From an uncultured Clostridia bacterium (GTDB lineage Bacteria; Bacillota; Clostridia; TANB77; CAG-465), in NCBI GenBank assembly GCA_934130325.1, contig CAKOYA010000013.1, positions 1 to 32,508 of the forward strand: DNA of 32,508 nt, written 5' to 3'. Of this stretch, positions 1-8,079 are shown in pieces. The stretch's first letter is position 1; each line of letters begins with the position of its first letter. The notes beneath the pieces were generated by a model, which did no database searches, was not told where the DNA came from, and was given only the letters and a program-made list of their open reading frames with translations. Made by a program: the position numbers and the translations under genes.

Positions 1-252
1 GTTTCAGAAAATAAAGTACCTATTTTAACGAGAAATATTTTGGAAAAAGGCTTGACTTTTGTTGGATCTAGTAGGTCAGGTAGGGTGGATTTTGAAAACG
101 CTATACAATACTTAGAAAATACTGATTTATCTCAAAAGCTTGAAAATATTGTATATGAGAGTAAGTCAGTAGCTTGTATAAAAGATTTATTAGATGTATT
201 TGCAGAAGATTTAAATACGACATTTAAAACAGTATTTAAATGGAATGTTTAG
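1..252 (+). CDS. C-terminal part of a TarJ-like zinc/NAD(P) alcohol dehydrogenase (5' truncated by window edge)
   Basis: The frame is open from base 1 to the TAG stop at 250-252, so this is the last ~83 residues of a longer gene. It contains LEKGLTFVGSSRSGRVDF and ends FKTVFKWNV. A GSSRSG-type segment near the C-terminus is what I recall from TarJ, the medium-chain dehydrogenase that reduces ribulose 5-phosphate to ribitol 5-phosphate before CDP-ribitol is made. The catalytic zinc ligands and the Rossmann core lie outside the window, so assignment rests on the tail alone. The next gene, an LCP ligase, starts 20 bases downstream and is probably co-transcribed. Together with the polyol-phosphate transferase at 4585 it hints at a ribitol- or glycerol-phosphate-bearing surface polymer. 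Another polyol dehydrogenase of the same superfamily is the main alternative. Confidence 0.6.
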   Translation, partial: VSENKVPILTRNILEKGLTFVGSSRSGRVDFENAIQYLENTDLSQKLENIVYESKSVACIKDLLDVFAEDLNTTFKTVFKWNV

Positions 253-272
253 AAAAGAGGAGGTAGATAATC

Positions 273-1799
273 TTGTCAAGAAGTGGAAATAATGAAATAA
301 CAAAATATGATGGTGGAAGTATAAGTGGTAATGTAAATACTTCAAATTCATCAAATAAAACAAGTAGTAAAAAGAAAAAAACACCTTTGTTTTTTAAAAT
401 ATTTTTTGCTATATATTTAGCAATAAGTTTGGTATTTTTTGTATATGTATGTACATTAAATATGTTACCAACTATGTATTTAGTTATAATTGGTATACTT
501 GATGCTATTATAACTGGTGCAATTTCATTTGGAATAATAAAAAGAAATAAAAAAATAGTCGGTAATGTTATTTGCACAATACTTGCTGTTGCAGTTATTG
601 GAGGATATGCATATATATATAATTACTTAAATGCAACAATGAATTTTATTGGAACTATGTCAGAGAAAATAGAAGAAACTGAGGAGTATTATGTCATAAC
701 TTTAAATAATGGTAAATTTAATGAACTAGAGGATATAGAAGAGAAAAATTTACATGTTTTTAGTTCAGGTGATGAATATAATGATGTAAAAAATGAGATA
801 TCTTCAAAAGTAAAAGTTTACTTCAAAGAAGACGAAAGTTTGAAGCAGTTAGCAGACGATATACTATCATTTAAGAGCTATGTAGCACTTGTTAGTTCTT
901 CACAGTATGAGATGATAAAAGATGATTATACAGATTTTGACACAAAAACTAAAATAATATACACTGCAAGTCATAAAATTAATAGTACAGTAGAAGAAAT
1001 AAAAGATGAAAATAGTGAGCATACAATTAAAAACGGTGTATTTAATGTATATATTAGTGGTATAGATACATCTGGTAGAATTTCTAATGTTTCAAGAAGT
1101 GATGCAAACATACTAGCAACAGTAAATACTAAAACACATGAAGTATTGTTAACATCAATACCTAGAGATTATTATGTAACTCTTCACAGTAAAAAAGCAA
1201 AGGACAAATTAACTCATTCAGGTATATATGGAGTAAGTGAAACTGTAAAAACTGTTGAAGATGTACTTGATACTGATATTAACTATTATGTAAGAGTAAA
1301 CTTTACAACCCTTATTAAACTTGTAGATACATTAGGTGGTGTAGATGTAGTATCTGACTATGCATTTACTGCACAAGGATATAGTTTTGTAAAAGGTACA
1401 AACCATTTAAATGGTGAGAAAGCTCTAGCATTTAGTAGAGAAAGACATTCATTTACAGACGGTGATAACCAAAGAGTAAAGAATCAACAAAAGGTATTAG
1501 AGGCTATAATGAAAAAATGCTTGAATAGTACAACAATCCTTACAAAATATACTAATATTTTAAGTTCACTTTCTGGTAGTTTCCAAACAAATATTGAACA
1601 AGATGAAATAAGTAGTATTGTTAAAAATCAATTAAATTCAATGTCTGGTTGGGATATACAAATGAATAGTTTAACAGGTTCTGGATCAATGTCTAGTACT
1701 TATTCAGCAGGTTCGCAATTACTATATGTTATGATTCCAAATGAATCAAGTGTAAGTACTGCTAAGACAAAAATTAATTCTGTTTTGAATAGTAAGTAA
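273..1799 (+). CDS. LCP (LytR-CpsA-Psr) family glycopolymer ligase, three-helix CpsA-type
   Basis: The enzyme is expected to transfer undecaprenyl-diphosphate-linked glycopolymer onto peptidoglycan at the outer membrane face. The start is TTG at 273: AGGAGG at 258-263 lies nine bases upstream and no ATG fits. The 508-residue protein has a short basic cytoplasmic N-terminus, three membrane helices (about 38-60, 64-90, 95-118), an extracellular accessory region (about 130-250) and the LCP domain (about 254-415). Conserved LCP signatures are visible: SGID (262-265), RSDA (275-278), TSIPRDYY (294-301), LVDTLGGVDV and SRERH followed by NQR (388-401). Three helices plus an accessory domain match streptococcal CpsA rather than single-helix LytR. 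It is probably expressed with the upstream dehydrogenase and ends at a strong two-way terminator. Confidence 0.93.
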   Translation: MSRSGNNEITKYDGGSISGNVNTSNSSNKTSSKKKKTPLFFKIFFAIYLAISLVFFVYVCTLNMLPTMYLVIIGILDAIITGAISFGIIKRNKKIVGNVICTILAVAVIGGYAYIYNYLNATMNFIGTMSEKIEETEEYYVITLNNGKFNELEDIEEKNLHVFSSGDEYNDVKNEISSKVKVYFKEDESLKQLADDILSFKSYVALVSSSQYEMIKDDYTDFDTKTKIIYTASHKINSTVEEIKDENSEHTIKNGVFNVYISGIDTSGRISNVSRSDANILATVNTKTHEVLLTSIPRDYYVTLHSKKAKDKLTHSGIYGVSETVKTVEDVLDTDINYYVRVNFTTLIKLVDTLGGVDVVSDYAFTAQGYSFVKGTNHLNGEKALAFSRERHSFTDGDNQRVKNQQKVLEAIMKKCLNSTTILTKYTNILSSLSGSFQTNIEQDEISSIVKNQLNSMSGWDIQMNSLTGSGSMSSTYSAGSQLLYVMIPNESSVSTAKTKINSVLNSK

Positions 1800-1801
1800 A
1801 A

Positions 1802-1847
1802 AAATAAACTCTTTTTAAATCTTTTGATTTAAAAAGAGTTTATTTTT
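1802..1847. terminator. Bidirectional intrinsic terminator between convergent genes
   Basis: A perfect 20-bp stem (1802-1821 with 1826-1845) closes a TTTT loop. It has an A-run on the left and a T-run on the right, so it can stop transcripts from both strands. It starts three bases after the stop of the LCP gene and abuts the stop codon of the reverse-strand gene. Confidence 0.93.
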
Positions 1848-2439
1848 AACTTGGTATAATTTTTGAACTAATAGCTGTACCAATGAAGAATAAAAGTAAA
1901 AATACACATATTAAAGTTGCAAATGTAAAAGTACTTGCAATTAATGCAGTTTTTATATCTATCTTCGGAATACTTATATATTCACAAATTGTATTTTCTT
2001 CTAGTGAATTTTTTTCATTTTCTTTTTTGAAGAGCTTTTTTAGTAATTCTGATATATTCATTCTAACTCTTCCAAAGTGATCTTTATAACAGAAATTTAT
2101 TAGCATATAGCAAAATGCTTGAGCAACAATTCCTATTATCGCAATTCCTAAGGTGATAAAAATTACAGGTATAAGGTCAATATTGGAGTTTTGAATGTTT
2201 AATATATCGTTAAATATCATAGTAAAAATATCAATTTTTAGAATTTTTACTACAATAGAGTACCACATAAATAAAAGAAATGTCCAAAGTAAAATATTAA
2301 AAATAGATGGTAAAACTAAAATGTTATTATTATAATTATATCTTACAACTATCATCATAGAAAATTTTATAACAGTGCATACCATTACAATTAGTATTAA
2401 AATTAGCATTAATGAAATTAAAAAATTTAGTATAAACAT
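1846..2439 (-). CDS. Four-helix membrane protein of unknown function
   Basis: This 197-residue protein is not recognised. It is the only convincing reverse-strand gene in the window. On the minus strand, AAGGATGTG lies just upstream of the ATG (complement of 2437-2439), and a plausible promoter lies further upstream. Hydrophobic segments at about 2-33, 46-66, 90-117 and 163-190 suggest four or five membrane helices. A basic cytoplasmic loop lies between the third and fourth (about 118-160), with KKLFKKENEKN. I see no catalytic motif. It sits convergent to the LCP gene and divergent from the nine-gene polysaccharide operon, so its role may be linked to the surface polymer, but that is inference from position only. 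The ATG, ribosome binding site, promoter and shared terminator all support a real gene. Confidence 0.75.
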   Translation of the reverse strand: MFILNFLISLMLILILIVMVCTVIKFSMMIVVRYNYNNNILVLPSIFNILLWTFLLFMWYSIVVKILKIDIFTMIFNDILNIQNSNIDLIPVIFITLGIAIIGIVAQAFCYMLINFCYKDHFGRVRMNISELLKKLFKKENEKNSLEENTICEYISIPKIDIKTALIASTFTFATLICVFLLLFFIGTAISSKIIPS

Positions 2440-2455
2440 ATTCTCACATCCTTGT

Positions 2456-2484
2456 ATAATAAGTATATACGCATTATGTTACAA
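2456..2484 (-). promoter_or_regulatory. Candidate sigma-A promoter for the reverse-strand membrane protein
   Basis: Read on the minus strand, TTGTAA (complement of 2479-2484) is followed after exactly 17 bases by TATTAT (complement of 2456-2461). The predicted start is only a few bases ahead of the ribosome binding site at 2445-2453, so the leader would be very short. That lowers confidence. Confidence 0.4.
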
Positions 2485-2571
2485 TTATATTTCAATATTT
2501 ATAAAAAGTCAATTATATATAGAATATTTATACTGGCTATGGTATAATTGTTTTGTATAAAAATTTTAGAA

Positions 2572-2656
2572 ATAGATTACATAAAATTACAAAAACAACC
2601 AAAATTTGTTGACATATGTCGAATAAAATGCTATAATAAAACTATAGATTACATAA
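2572..2656 (+). repeat. 13-bp direct repeat bracketing the polysaccharide operon promoter
   Basis: ATAGATTACATAA occurs exactly at 2572-2584 and 2644-2656, 72 bases apart. One copy is upstream of the -35 box and the other starts at the predicted transcription start. A partial third copy (ATTACATATA) follows at about 2661. The layout suits paired operator sites for a regulator, but no protein partner is identified. Confidence 0.6.
2609..2637 (+). promoter_or_regulatory. Consensus sigma-A promoter of the polysaccharide operon
   Basis: TTGACA at 2609-2614 and TATAAT at 2632-2637 are separated by exactly 17 bases, a full match to the housekeeping consensus. Transcription should start near 2644, leaving a leader of about 48 bases before the AGGAGG at 2680-2685 and the ATG at 2692. 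No other clear promoter is seen until after the ninth gene. Confidence 0.9.
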
Positions 2657-2691
2657 TAACATTACATATATGGTATTTTAGGAGGTAGGGT

Positions 2692-3441
2692 ATGTTGCAA
2701 GTAAGAGATGAAGTATTAGATATTCAAAAATACAATGAAAATGATATAGATATAAAATATGAAAATAAAGAAGAAAAAGGACTTGTATCTGGTGGAAAGC
2801 TTCTAGCTATTAATGAAAAAGTAAAGGAAGCATCGTATCTAGGTGTGAAACGTGCTTTTGACTTTACTGCAGCATTTTTAGGCATCATACTTTTATCACC
2901 GCTTTTTTTGATTATTGCTTTAGCAATTAAACTGGATTCTAAGGGAACAGTATTTTATAAACATAAAAGAATTGGAAAAAATGGAAAAACTATTTATTTA
3001 TATAAATTTAGAAGTATGTATTCAGATTCTAAACAACAACTTGAGAAGTTATTAGAAGATCCAAAGATAAGAAAAAAGTGGGAAGAAAGCTACAAAATTG
3101 AAAATGATCCAAGGGTAACTAGAGTAGGTAAGATTTTAAGAAAATTATCTATTGATGAATTACCACAACTTATAAATATATTAATTGGTAATATGAGCAT
3201 TATTGGTCCAAGACCTGTAATAGATGGTGAAATAGAAAAGTATAAGGAAAATAAAGAAAAATTTTTAAGTGTAAAACCAGGACTTACCGGTTGGTGGGCT
3301 TGTAATGGTAGAAGTAGAGCAAATTATGATGAAAGAATACTGTTAGAACTTTACTATGTTGATCATAAAAGTATATCTTTAGATTTAAAATGCTTTTTTA
3401 AGACAATTGTTTCGGTCCTAAAAAAAGAAGGAGCTATGTAA
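2692..3441 (+). CDS. Initiating sugar-1-phosphate transferase (polyprenyl phosphate, WbaP/EpsL-type)
   Basis: It starts the repeat unit by moving a sugar-1-phosphate from a nucleotide sugar to undecaprenyl phosphate on the inner membrane face. The 249-residue protein has a poorly conserved N-terminal ~50 residues, one hydrophobic segment (57-81, likely the re-entrant helix of these monotopic enzymes) and the bacterial sugar transferase domain. Motifs seen are KFRSM (105-109), DPRVTRVG (139-146), SIDELPQ (153-159), GPRP (172-175) and KPGLTGWW (195-202). It lacks the four extra N-terminal helices of the long WbaP form, so it is the short form. It is the first gene of the operon, with AGGAGG six bases before ATG. 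The sugar cannot be read from sequence; galE nearby makes galactose one possibility. Confidence 0.95.
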   Translation: MLQVRDEVLDIQKYNENDIDIKYENKEEKGLVSGGKLLAINEKVKEASYLGVKRAFDFTAAFLGIILLSPLFLIIALAIKLDSKGTVFYKHKRIGKNGKTIYLYKFRSMYSDSKQQLEKLLEDPKIRKKWEESYKIENDPRVTRVGKILRKLSIDELPQLINILIGNMSIIGPRPVIDGEIEKYKENKEKFLSVKPGLTGWWACNGRSRANYDERILLELYYVDHKSISLDLKCFFKTIVSVLKKEGAM

Positions 3442-3466
3442 AAAGTATAAGGGGAATTGATGATAT

Positions 3467-4579
3467 ATGGAAAGTAAAATTAGAGTAGCACACATTATGG
3501 GAAAAATGCTTGGTGGTGGTGTAGAATCTTTTGTAATGAATTACTATAGAAATATAGATAAATCAAAAATCCAATTTGATTTTATTGTAGACGAAGATTC
3601 AAAATACATACCAAAAGATGAAATAGAAAGATTAGGTGGAAGAGTTATAATTGTTCCACCTTATCAGCATATATTAAGGTATATAAAGAAGTTAAAAGAA
3701 GTATTTAGAGACAATAATTATAAAATTGTTCATTCACATATAAACTCACTTAGTGTATTTCCGCTATATTGTGCTAAAAGAGAAAAAATTCCTATAAGAA
3801 TTGCACATTCACATTCAACTACAAATAAAAAAGAGTGGAAGAAAAATATTATAAAGTGTATATTAAGACCTTTTTCAAGGGTTTTTGCAAATTATTATTT
3901 TGCATGTTCTAAACATGCCGGAGAATGGTTATTTGGTAAGAAATTCTTTGAAAGTGGAAAAGTGGAAATAATAAGAAATGCTATTGACACAAATAAATTT
4001 TGCTATAAAACTGAAATTAGGAATAAAATAAGAAATGAATTAAATTTGCAAGATAAATTTGTAGTAGGACATGTTGGAAGATTTATTTCACAGAAGAATC
4101 ATGAAAGAGTTTTAACAATTTTTAATGAAATTTTAAAGAAGAATAATAGTGCTATTTTACTTTTAATTGGAAATGGTCCATTAGAAAGTTCAATAAAAGA
4201 AAAAGTAAAAGTTTTAGGAATAGAACAAAATGTTATTTTTCTTGGTATAAGAGAAGATGTAAATGAATTGTTTCAAGCTATGGATGTATTTTTATTCCCA
4301 TCACTTTATGAAGGCTTAGGAATGGTATTAATTGAAGCTCAAGCTTTAGGTCTTTACTGTATTACTTCAACAAATGTTCCAAAGGAAGCAAATGTAACTA
4401 ATAATATTGAATATATAAGTCTAAAAGAAGATGATAAGTATTGGGCAAAACGTGTAATAGAAAATGGTAAAAAAATTGTTAGTAAAGAAATTTGCAGAGC
4501 TAACATAATGAAAAATGGATATGATATTTCAGTAGAATGTAAAAAAATAGAGGATATATATTTGAAACTAGGAAGTTGA
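3467..4579 (+). CDS. GT4-family glycosyltransferase (EpsF-like)
   Basis: This is a retaining GT-B glycosyltransferase expected to add the second or a later sugar of the lipid-linked repeat unit in the cytoplasm. The N-terminal Rossmann domain begins with VAHIMGKMLGGGVESF, a glycine-rich acceptor loop typical of capsule GT4 enzymes. The C-terminal half carries VGHVGRFISQKNH (200-212), LIGNGP, and the nucleotide-sugar EX7E motif with glutamates 282 and 290 (SLYEGLGMVLIEAQALG). The length, 370 residues, is normal. The ATG at 3467 lies 25 bases after the previous stop, with AAGGGG at 3449-3454. An ATG at 3460 is in another frame and soon meets a stop. The gene ends five bases before the next start. 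Confidence 0.93.
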   Translation: MESKIRVAHIMGKMLGGGVESFVMNYYRNIDKSKIQFDFIVDEDSKYIPKDEIERLGGRVIIVPPYQHILRYIKKLKEVFRDNNYKIVHSHINSLSVFPLYCAKREKIPIRIAHSHSTTNKKEWKKNIIKCILRPFSRVFANYYFACSKHAGEWLFGKKFFESGKVEIIRNAIDTNKFCYKTEIRNKIRNELNLQDKFVVGHVGRFISQKNHERVLTIFNEILKKNNSAILLLIGNGPLESSIKEKVKVLGIEQNVIFLGIREDVNELFQAMDVFLFPSLYEGLGMVLIEAQALGLYCITSTNVPKEANVTNNIEYISLKEDDKYWAKRVIENGKKIVSKEICRANIMKNGYDISVECKKIEDIYLKLGS

Positions 4580-4584
4580 TAATT

Positions 4585-5778
4585 ATGTTAAATAAAATAA
4601 AAAAAGTAAAAATAAAGGATATATTAGGAGTATTTAAATTTTTAATTGTGTTGATTCCATCATGCATATATAGAATATATTTAAATATTAAAAATAAAAA
4701 ATTATGGTTAGTTTGCGAAAATGGTAAAATGGCTAGAGACAATGGATATGTTTTTTATAAATATATGAAAAATAATCATCCAGATATTCCTTGTTACTAC
4801 GCTATTGATAAAAAATGTAATGACTACAATAAAGTAAAAGAATATGGCAATATTATAAACTGGTCATCTTTAAAACATTATTTTTATTATATGTCTGCTA
4901 CTAAAAATATATCGTCACATAAAGAAGGAAATCCTAATCATACATTATTTACTATATTACATTTATATTTAAATCTGTATAACAATAGAGTTTTTTTGCA
5001 ACATGGAGTAATATATCAAAATTTTAAGATGTTTTATAAAAAGAACACAAAATTTAAATTATTTATATCCGGAGCAAAGGGTGAGTATGAATTCTTAAAA
5101 CAAAAATATGGATATGATAATGAATTAAAATATACAGGACTTGCTAGGTTTGATAATCTACACAATTTTAATATTGATTCAAATATAATACTTTTAATTC
5201 CGACTTGGAGAAGATGGTTAAAAAATGAAAAAGAATTCATAGAATCAAAATATTTTAAAACATTCAATAATTTGATTAATAACGAAGAGTTAATAAATAT
5301 GTTAGAAAAAAATAATAAAAAGTTATATTTTTATCCTCATATATCAACTCAAAAGTATATAAATAATTATTCAACTACTAGTTCAAATATTAAAATACTA
5401 GATTCAAAAAGTATTGATATACAAGATTTACTAAAAAAAGGTGCTTTACTTATAACAGATTATTCAAGTATTTTTACTGATTTTTCATATATGAAAAAAC
5501 CTGTTATATATTATCAGTTTGATACAAATGAATTTTATTCTAAGCATTATGGAGAAAAATCAAGTACATATTTTGATTTTAAAAGGGATGGATTTGGAGA
5601 TGTAGTTAAATCTTCAAGCGAGTTAATTAATAAACTACAATATTATATAGAAAATGGGTATGAATTAGAAGAAAAATATTTAAAAAGAATAAATAATTTT
5701 TTCACTATACATGATAACAAAAATTGCGATAGGATATATGATGAAATAATGGGAGTTGAAAAGAATGGAAAAAAGTAA
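4585..5778 (+). CDS. CDP-glycerol/CDP-ribitol-type polyol-phosphate transferase (TagB/TagF family)
   Basis: This family transfers glycerol- or ribitol-phosphate from a CDP-polyol onto a lipid-linked acceptor at the cytoplasmic membrane face. ATG at 4585 is chosen because AGGAAG (4570-4575) lies nine bases upstream; the longer frame would start at a TTG overlapping the previous stop. The 397-residue protein has a hydrophobic N-terminal segment (about 15-33), then the glycerophosphotransferase domain: FLQHGV (137-142), the TGLARFD motif (184-190), PTWRRW (206-211), YPH (250-252) and TDYSSIFTDFSY (291-302). The two histidines (140, 252) fit the catalytic histidines of TagF-type enzymes. Its place inside a Wzx/Wzy operon suggests the repeat unit carries a polyol phosphate. 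Substrate cannot be decided by eye; the TarJ-like gene at the left edge would favour ribitol. Confidence 0.88.
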   Translation: MLNKIKKVKIKDILGVFKFLIVLIPSCIYRIYLNIKNKKLWLVCENGKMARDNGYVFYKYMKNNHPDIPCYYAIDKKCNDYNKVKEYGNIINWSSLKHYFYYMSATKNISSHKEGNPNHTLFTILHLYLNLYNNRVFLQHGVIYQNFKMFYKKNTKFKLFISGAKGEYEFLKQKYGYDNELKYTGLARFDNLHNFNIDSNIILLIPTWRRWLKNEKEFIESKYFKTFNNLINNEELINMLEKNNKKLYFYPHISTQKYINNYSTTSSNIKILDSKSIDIQDLLKKGALLITDYSSIFTDFSYMKKPVIYYQFDTNEFYSKHYGEKSSTYFDFKRDGFGDVVKSSSELINKLQYYIENGYELEEKYLKRINNFFTIHDNKNCDRIYDEIMGVEKNGKK

Positions 5779-6766
5779 AATTTCAGTTATTATTCCTGTA
5801 TATAACGGTGAAAATTATATAAAAACTTGCATTGAATCTGTAATAAATCAAACTTTTAAAGATTTTGAACTAATAGTTATAAATGATGGGAGCACAGACA
5901 AAACAGAAAGTGTAATTAATTTAATAAAAGACAAAAGATTAAAAGTTATATCTACAAATAACTTAGGTGTAAGTAGTGCAAGAAATCTAGGCATGGAAAA
6001 AGCAAATGGAGATTTTATACTTTTATTAGATTCTGATGACTATATAAAAGAAAATACTTTGGAACTTTTGTATGGACTTGCTATAAAAAACGGTGTTGAC
6101 ATTATAAGATATAACGGATATATAGGAAATCAAAATGACACATTTAATAAATTAGAATTTTATGTTAAAGATAAAACAATAATAGATTCAAGTATTACAT
6201 CAGAAAAAAGTAAAATAATTGATATATTAAATGATCCTAAAAAAGCCTTAAGATGTTATTCACCTTTATTGTTTTTTAAAAATATTAATATTATAAAATT
6301 CAATACAGAATTAAAATATTTAGAAGATAAAGTATTTTATATGGAGAATATGTTGAATAATAAAAAAATATTATTTGTAGACATACCACTATATTATTAC
6401 AGGTTTAATATTAATAGTAAAACTAAGAAAAATAAAGATTTTACTCAAAATATTTGTGATTTAGTAAAGTCTAAACCATATATTGAAAGTATAGTGAAAA
6501 AATATAGCTATGATACAGAAGTTATTAATTCTTCATATTTAAATTTAATACTTTATAGACTTGATTATTATGTGAAAAATAATAACTACAAAAATTGTAA
6601 AAAAATAATTATAGAATTAAAGAATAAACGTGAAGTTAATGAAATATTGAAAAAATCTCCAGTAAAGCTTTGCGCGTTGAAGAATGTACAAGCATTTTTA
6701 CTAAGAAATAATTTTAATTATATATATTTTTTAATTACTAAATTTAAATGTATGATGAAAGGATAG
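5765..6766 (+). CDS. GT2-family glycosyltransferase
   Basis: This is an inverting GT-A glycosyltransferase for assembly of the polysaccharide repeat unit. The N-terminal domain (about 5-110) is classical: ISVIIPVYNGENYI (6-19), VINDGSTD (38-45), GVSSARNLG (68-76) and the metal-binding DSDD (89-92). The remaining two thirds is less conserved and basic. I choose the ATG at 5765, nine bases after GGGAG (5751-5755), rather than the in-frame TTG at 5756. The gene therefore overlaps the previous one by 14 bases, consistent with translational coupling. The length, 333 residues, is usual. Base composition here is markedly AT-rich even for this genome. Donor and linkage cannot be inferred. Confidence 0.93.
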   Translation: MEKSKISVIIPVYNGENYIKTCIESVINQTFKDFELIVINDGSTDKTESVINLIKDKRLKVISTNNLGVSSARNLGMEKANGDFILLLDSDDYIKENTLELLYGLAIKNGVDIIRYNGYIGNQNDTFNKLEFYVKDKTIIDSSITSEKSKIIDILNDPKKALRCYSPLLFFKNINIIKFNTELKYLEDKVFYMENMLNNKKILFVDIPLYYYRFNINSKTKKNKDFTQNICDLVKSKPYIESIVKKYSYDTEVINSSYLNLILYRLDYYVKNNNYKNCKKIIIELKNKREVNEILKKSPVKLCALKNVQAFLLRNNFNYIYFLITKFKCMMKG

Positions 6767-6771
6767 ATATT

Positions 6772-8079
6772 ATGAAAATAAGTATTAATATAAAAAACAT
6801 AGTAATATATATTTGTTTCTTTTTTATATTATTGTATCCTTTTAATTCTACAATTAGTACTTCAATATATAAAAATAATATGGTTCTACTATTTTCTATA
6901 ATTGTTCCTCTAGTCATTTTAATGTTTATTAATTTTAGAGGAAAATTAAGTAAAAAGTTAATTCTAATTTTTATTATTACATTGATATTGTTAGCTTTTG
7001 TACTATATAAGAATTGGTATATATCATATGGTAATGAATTAAAGGCAATAATTTTTGTTATATATTTATTTGTACCGTTTGTACTTTCTATAAATAGAGA
7101 ATGGATAGGGAGTTTTTTAAAAGTTGTAAAAATATTTTTGTTTGAACATATGTTTTTTACGTATATAGCTTTAATATTTAAAGATTTTTACTCTAATAAT
7201 ATTTTAACATTTGTGGCTAGAAACTCTGAAAATTGTCCAGCAGTTGGTAATTTTTATCATGGTTATATACCAGGGCTTACTACGCATTTTAGTACGAATG
7301 CAATATATTTAAGTATAGCAGTATTAATGTTTTTTGCAATATATATTTATAATAGAAAAAAAACAAATATGATGTATTTTGTATTAGCTTTAATAGCATT
7401 ATTTACAGTTGGTAAAAGGGCACATTTAATATTTTCAATAGTTTGTTGTTTAGTGTTATATGTATATTACAAAAAAGAGATAAAATTTAGTACTATTATT
7501 AAAGTAATATGTGTTCTTGTAATTGGTGTTATTTTTATAGTTATATTGTCAAATTATATTCCTGAGGTAATGAATATAATAACAAGATTTGACTCTTTAA
7601 TAGATTCAGGAGATGTATTAAATGGAAGAGATGAGCTATACGAACTTGCATTTAAATTATGGAATAGAAATATAATATTTGGAAATGGCTGGGGGGCATT
7701 TAGCTATTATTACCAGCAAACCCTATATTATTTTGGCTCAGCTAGATATTTGGATGCTCATAATGTTTTTTTACAATTACTTTGTGAAACTGGAATAATA
7801 GGAGCAACATTATTTATTGGTATTATGCTTACTATATTATTAAATAGTATAAAACTTTTGAAATCAACAGACCTAGTTAATAATGAAAAAGTAGCATTGG
7901 GATTTTGTGTAGCATATCAGTTATTCTTTTTAATGTACTGCATGACAGGAAATCCACTTTATGATCCTCAGACATACGTTATATATTTTATTAGTATAGC
8001 AATATATTTAACATTATTTTTAAAATATAGAAGGGAAAGTGTTAAAAATGAAAAAAGTAGGAATAGTAACAATACATAA
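6772..8079 (+). CDS. Wzy-like O-antigen/capsule polymerase (O-antigen ligase superfamily)
   Basis: This polytopic membrane protein is expected to polymerise flipped repeat units at the outer membrane face. ATG at 6772 is preferred because AAAGGA (6758-6763) lies eight bases upstream; an earlier in-frame ATG at 6748 has no such signal. The 435-residue product has about ten to twelve hydrophobic helices and a periplasm-side loop at about 261-330. The family signature is near its end: GRDELYELAF (285-294), GNGWGAF (304-310), DAHNVFLQLLCETGIIG (328-344). Basic residues at VGKRAH (213-218) lie where the family often has a conserved arginine. It is the only polymerase candidate in the operon. WaaL-type ligases share the fold, but a Gram-positive context favours Wzy. 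Confidence 0.88.
   Translation: MKISINIKNIVIYICFFFILLYPFNSTISTSIYKNNMVLLFSIIVPLVILMFINFRGKLSKKLILIFIITLILLAFVLYKNWYISYGNELKAIIFVIYLFVPFVLSINREWIGSFLKVVKIFLFEHMFFTYIALIFKDFYSNNILTFVARNSENCPAVGNFYHGYIPGLTTHFSTNAIYLSIAVLMFFAIYIYNRKKTNMMYFVLALIALFTVGKRAHLIFSIVCCLVLYVYYKKEIKFSTIIKVICVLVIGVIFIVILSNYIPEVMNIITRFDSLIDSGDVLNGRDELYELAFKLWNRNIIFGNGWGAFSYYYQQTLYYFGSARYLDAHNVFLQLLCETGIIGATLFIGIMLTILLNSIKLLKSTDLVNNEKVALGFCVAYQLFFLMYCMTGNPLYDPQTYVIYFISIAIYLTLFLKYRRESVKNEKSRNSNNT

Noticed and set aside
236..577. 113-codon hydrophobic reverse frame overlapping the first LCP gene
   Set aside because: The lysine/asparagine-rich and membrane-helix codons of the LCP gene read backwards give phenylalanine/leucine-rich sequence. 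No start signal is present.
2375..2560. 61-codon forward frame spanning the start of the reverse membrane protein gene and its promoter
   Set aside because: No ribosome binding site; composition is that of AT-rich antisense plus intergenic DNA, and the reverse gene has better signals.
2521..2560. Second forward promoter with TGGTATAAT at 2541-2548
   Set aside because: The extended -10 box looks good, but no acceptable -35 hexamer is found and the consensus promoter at 2609-2637 explains the operon.
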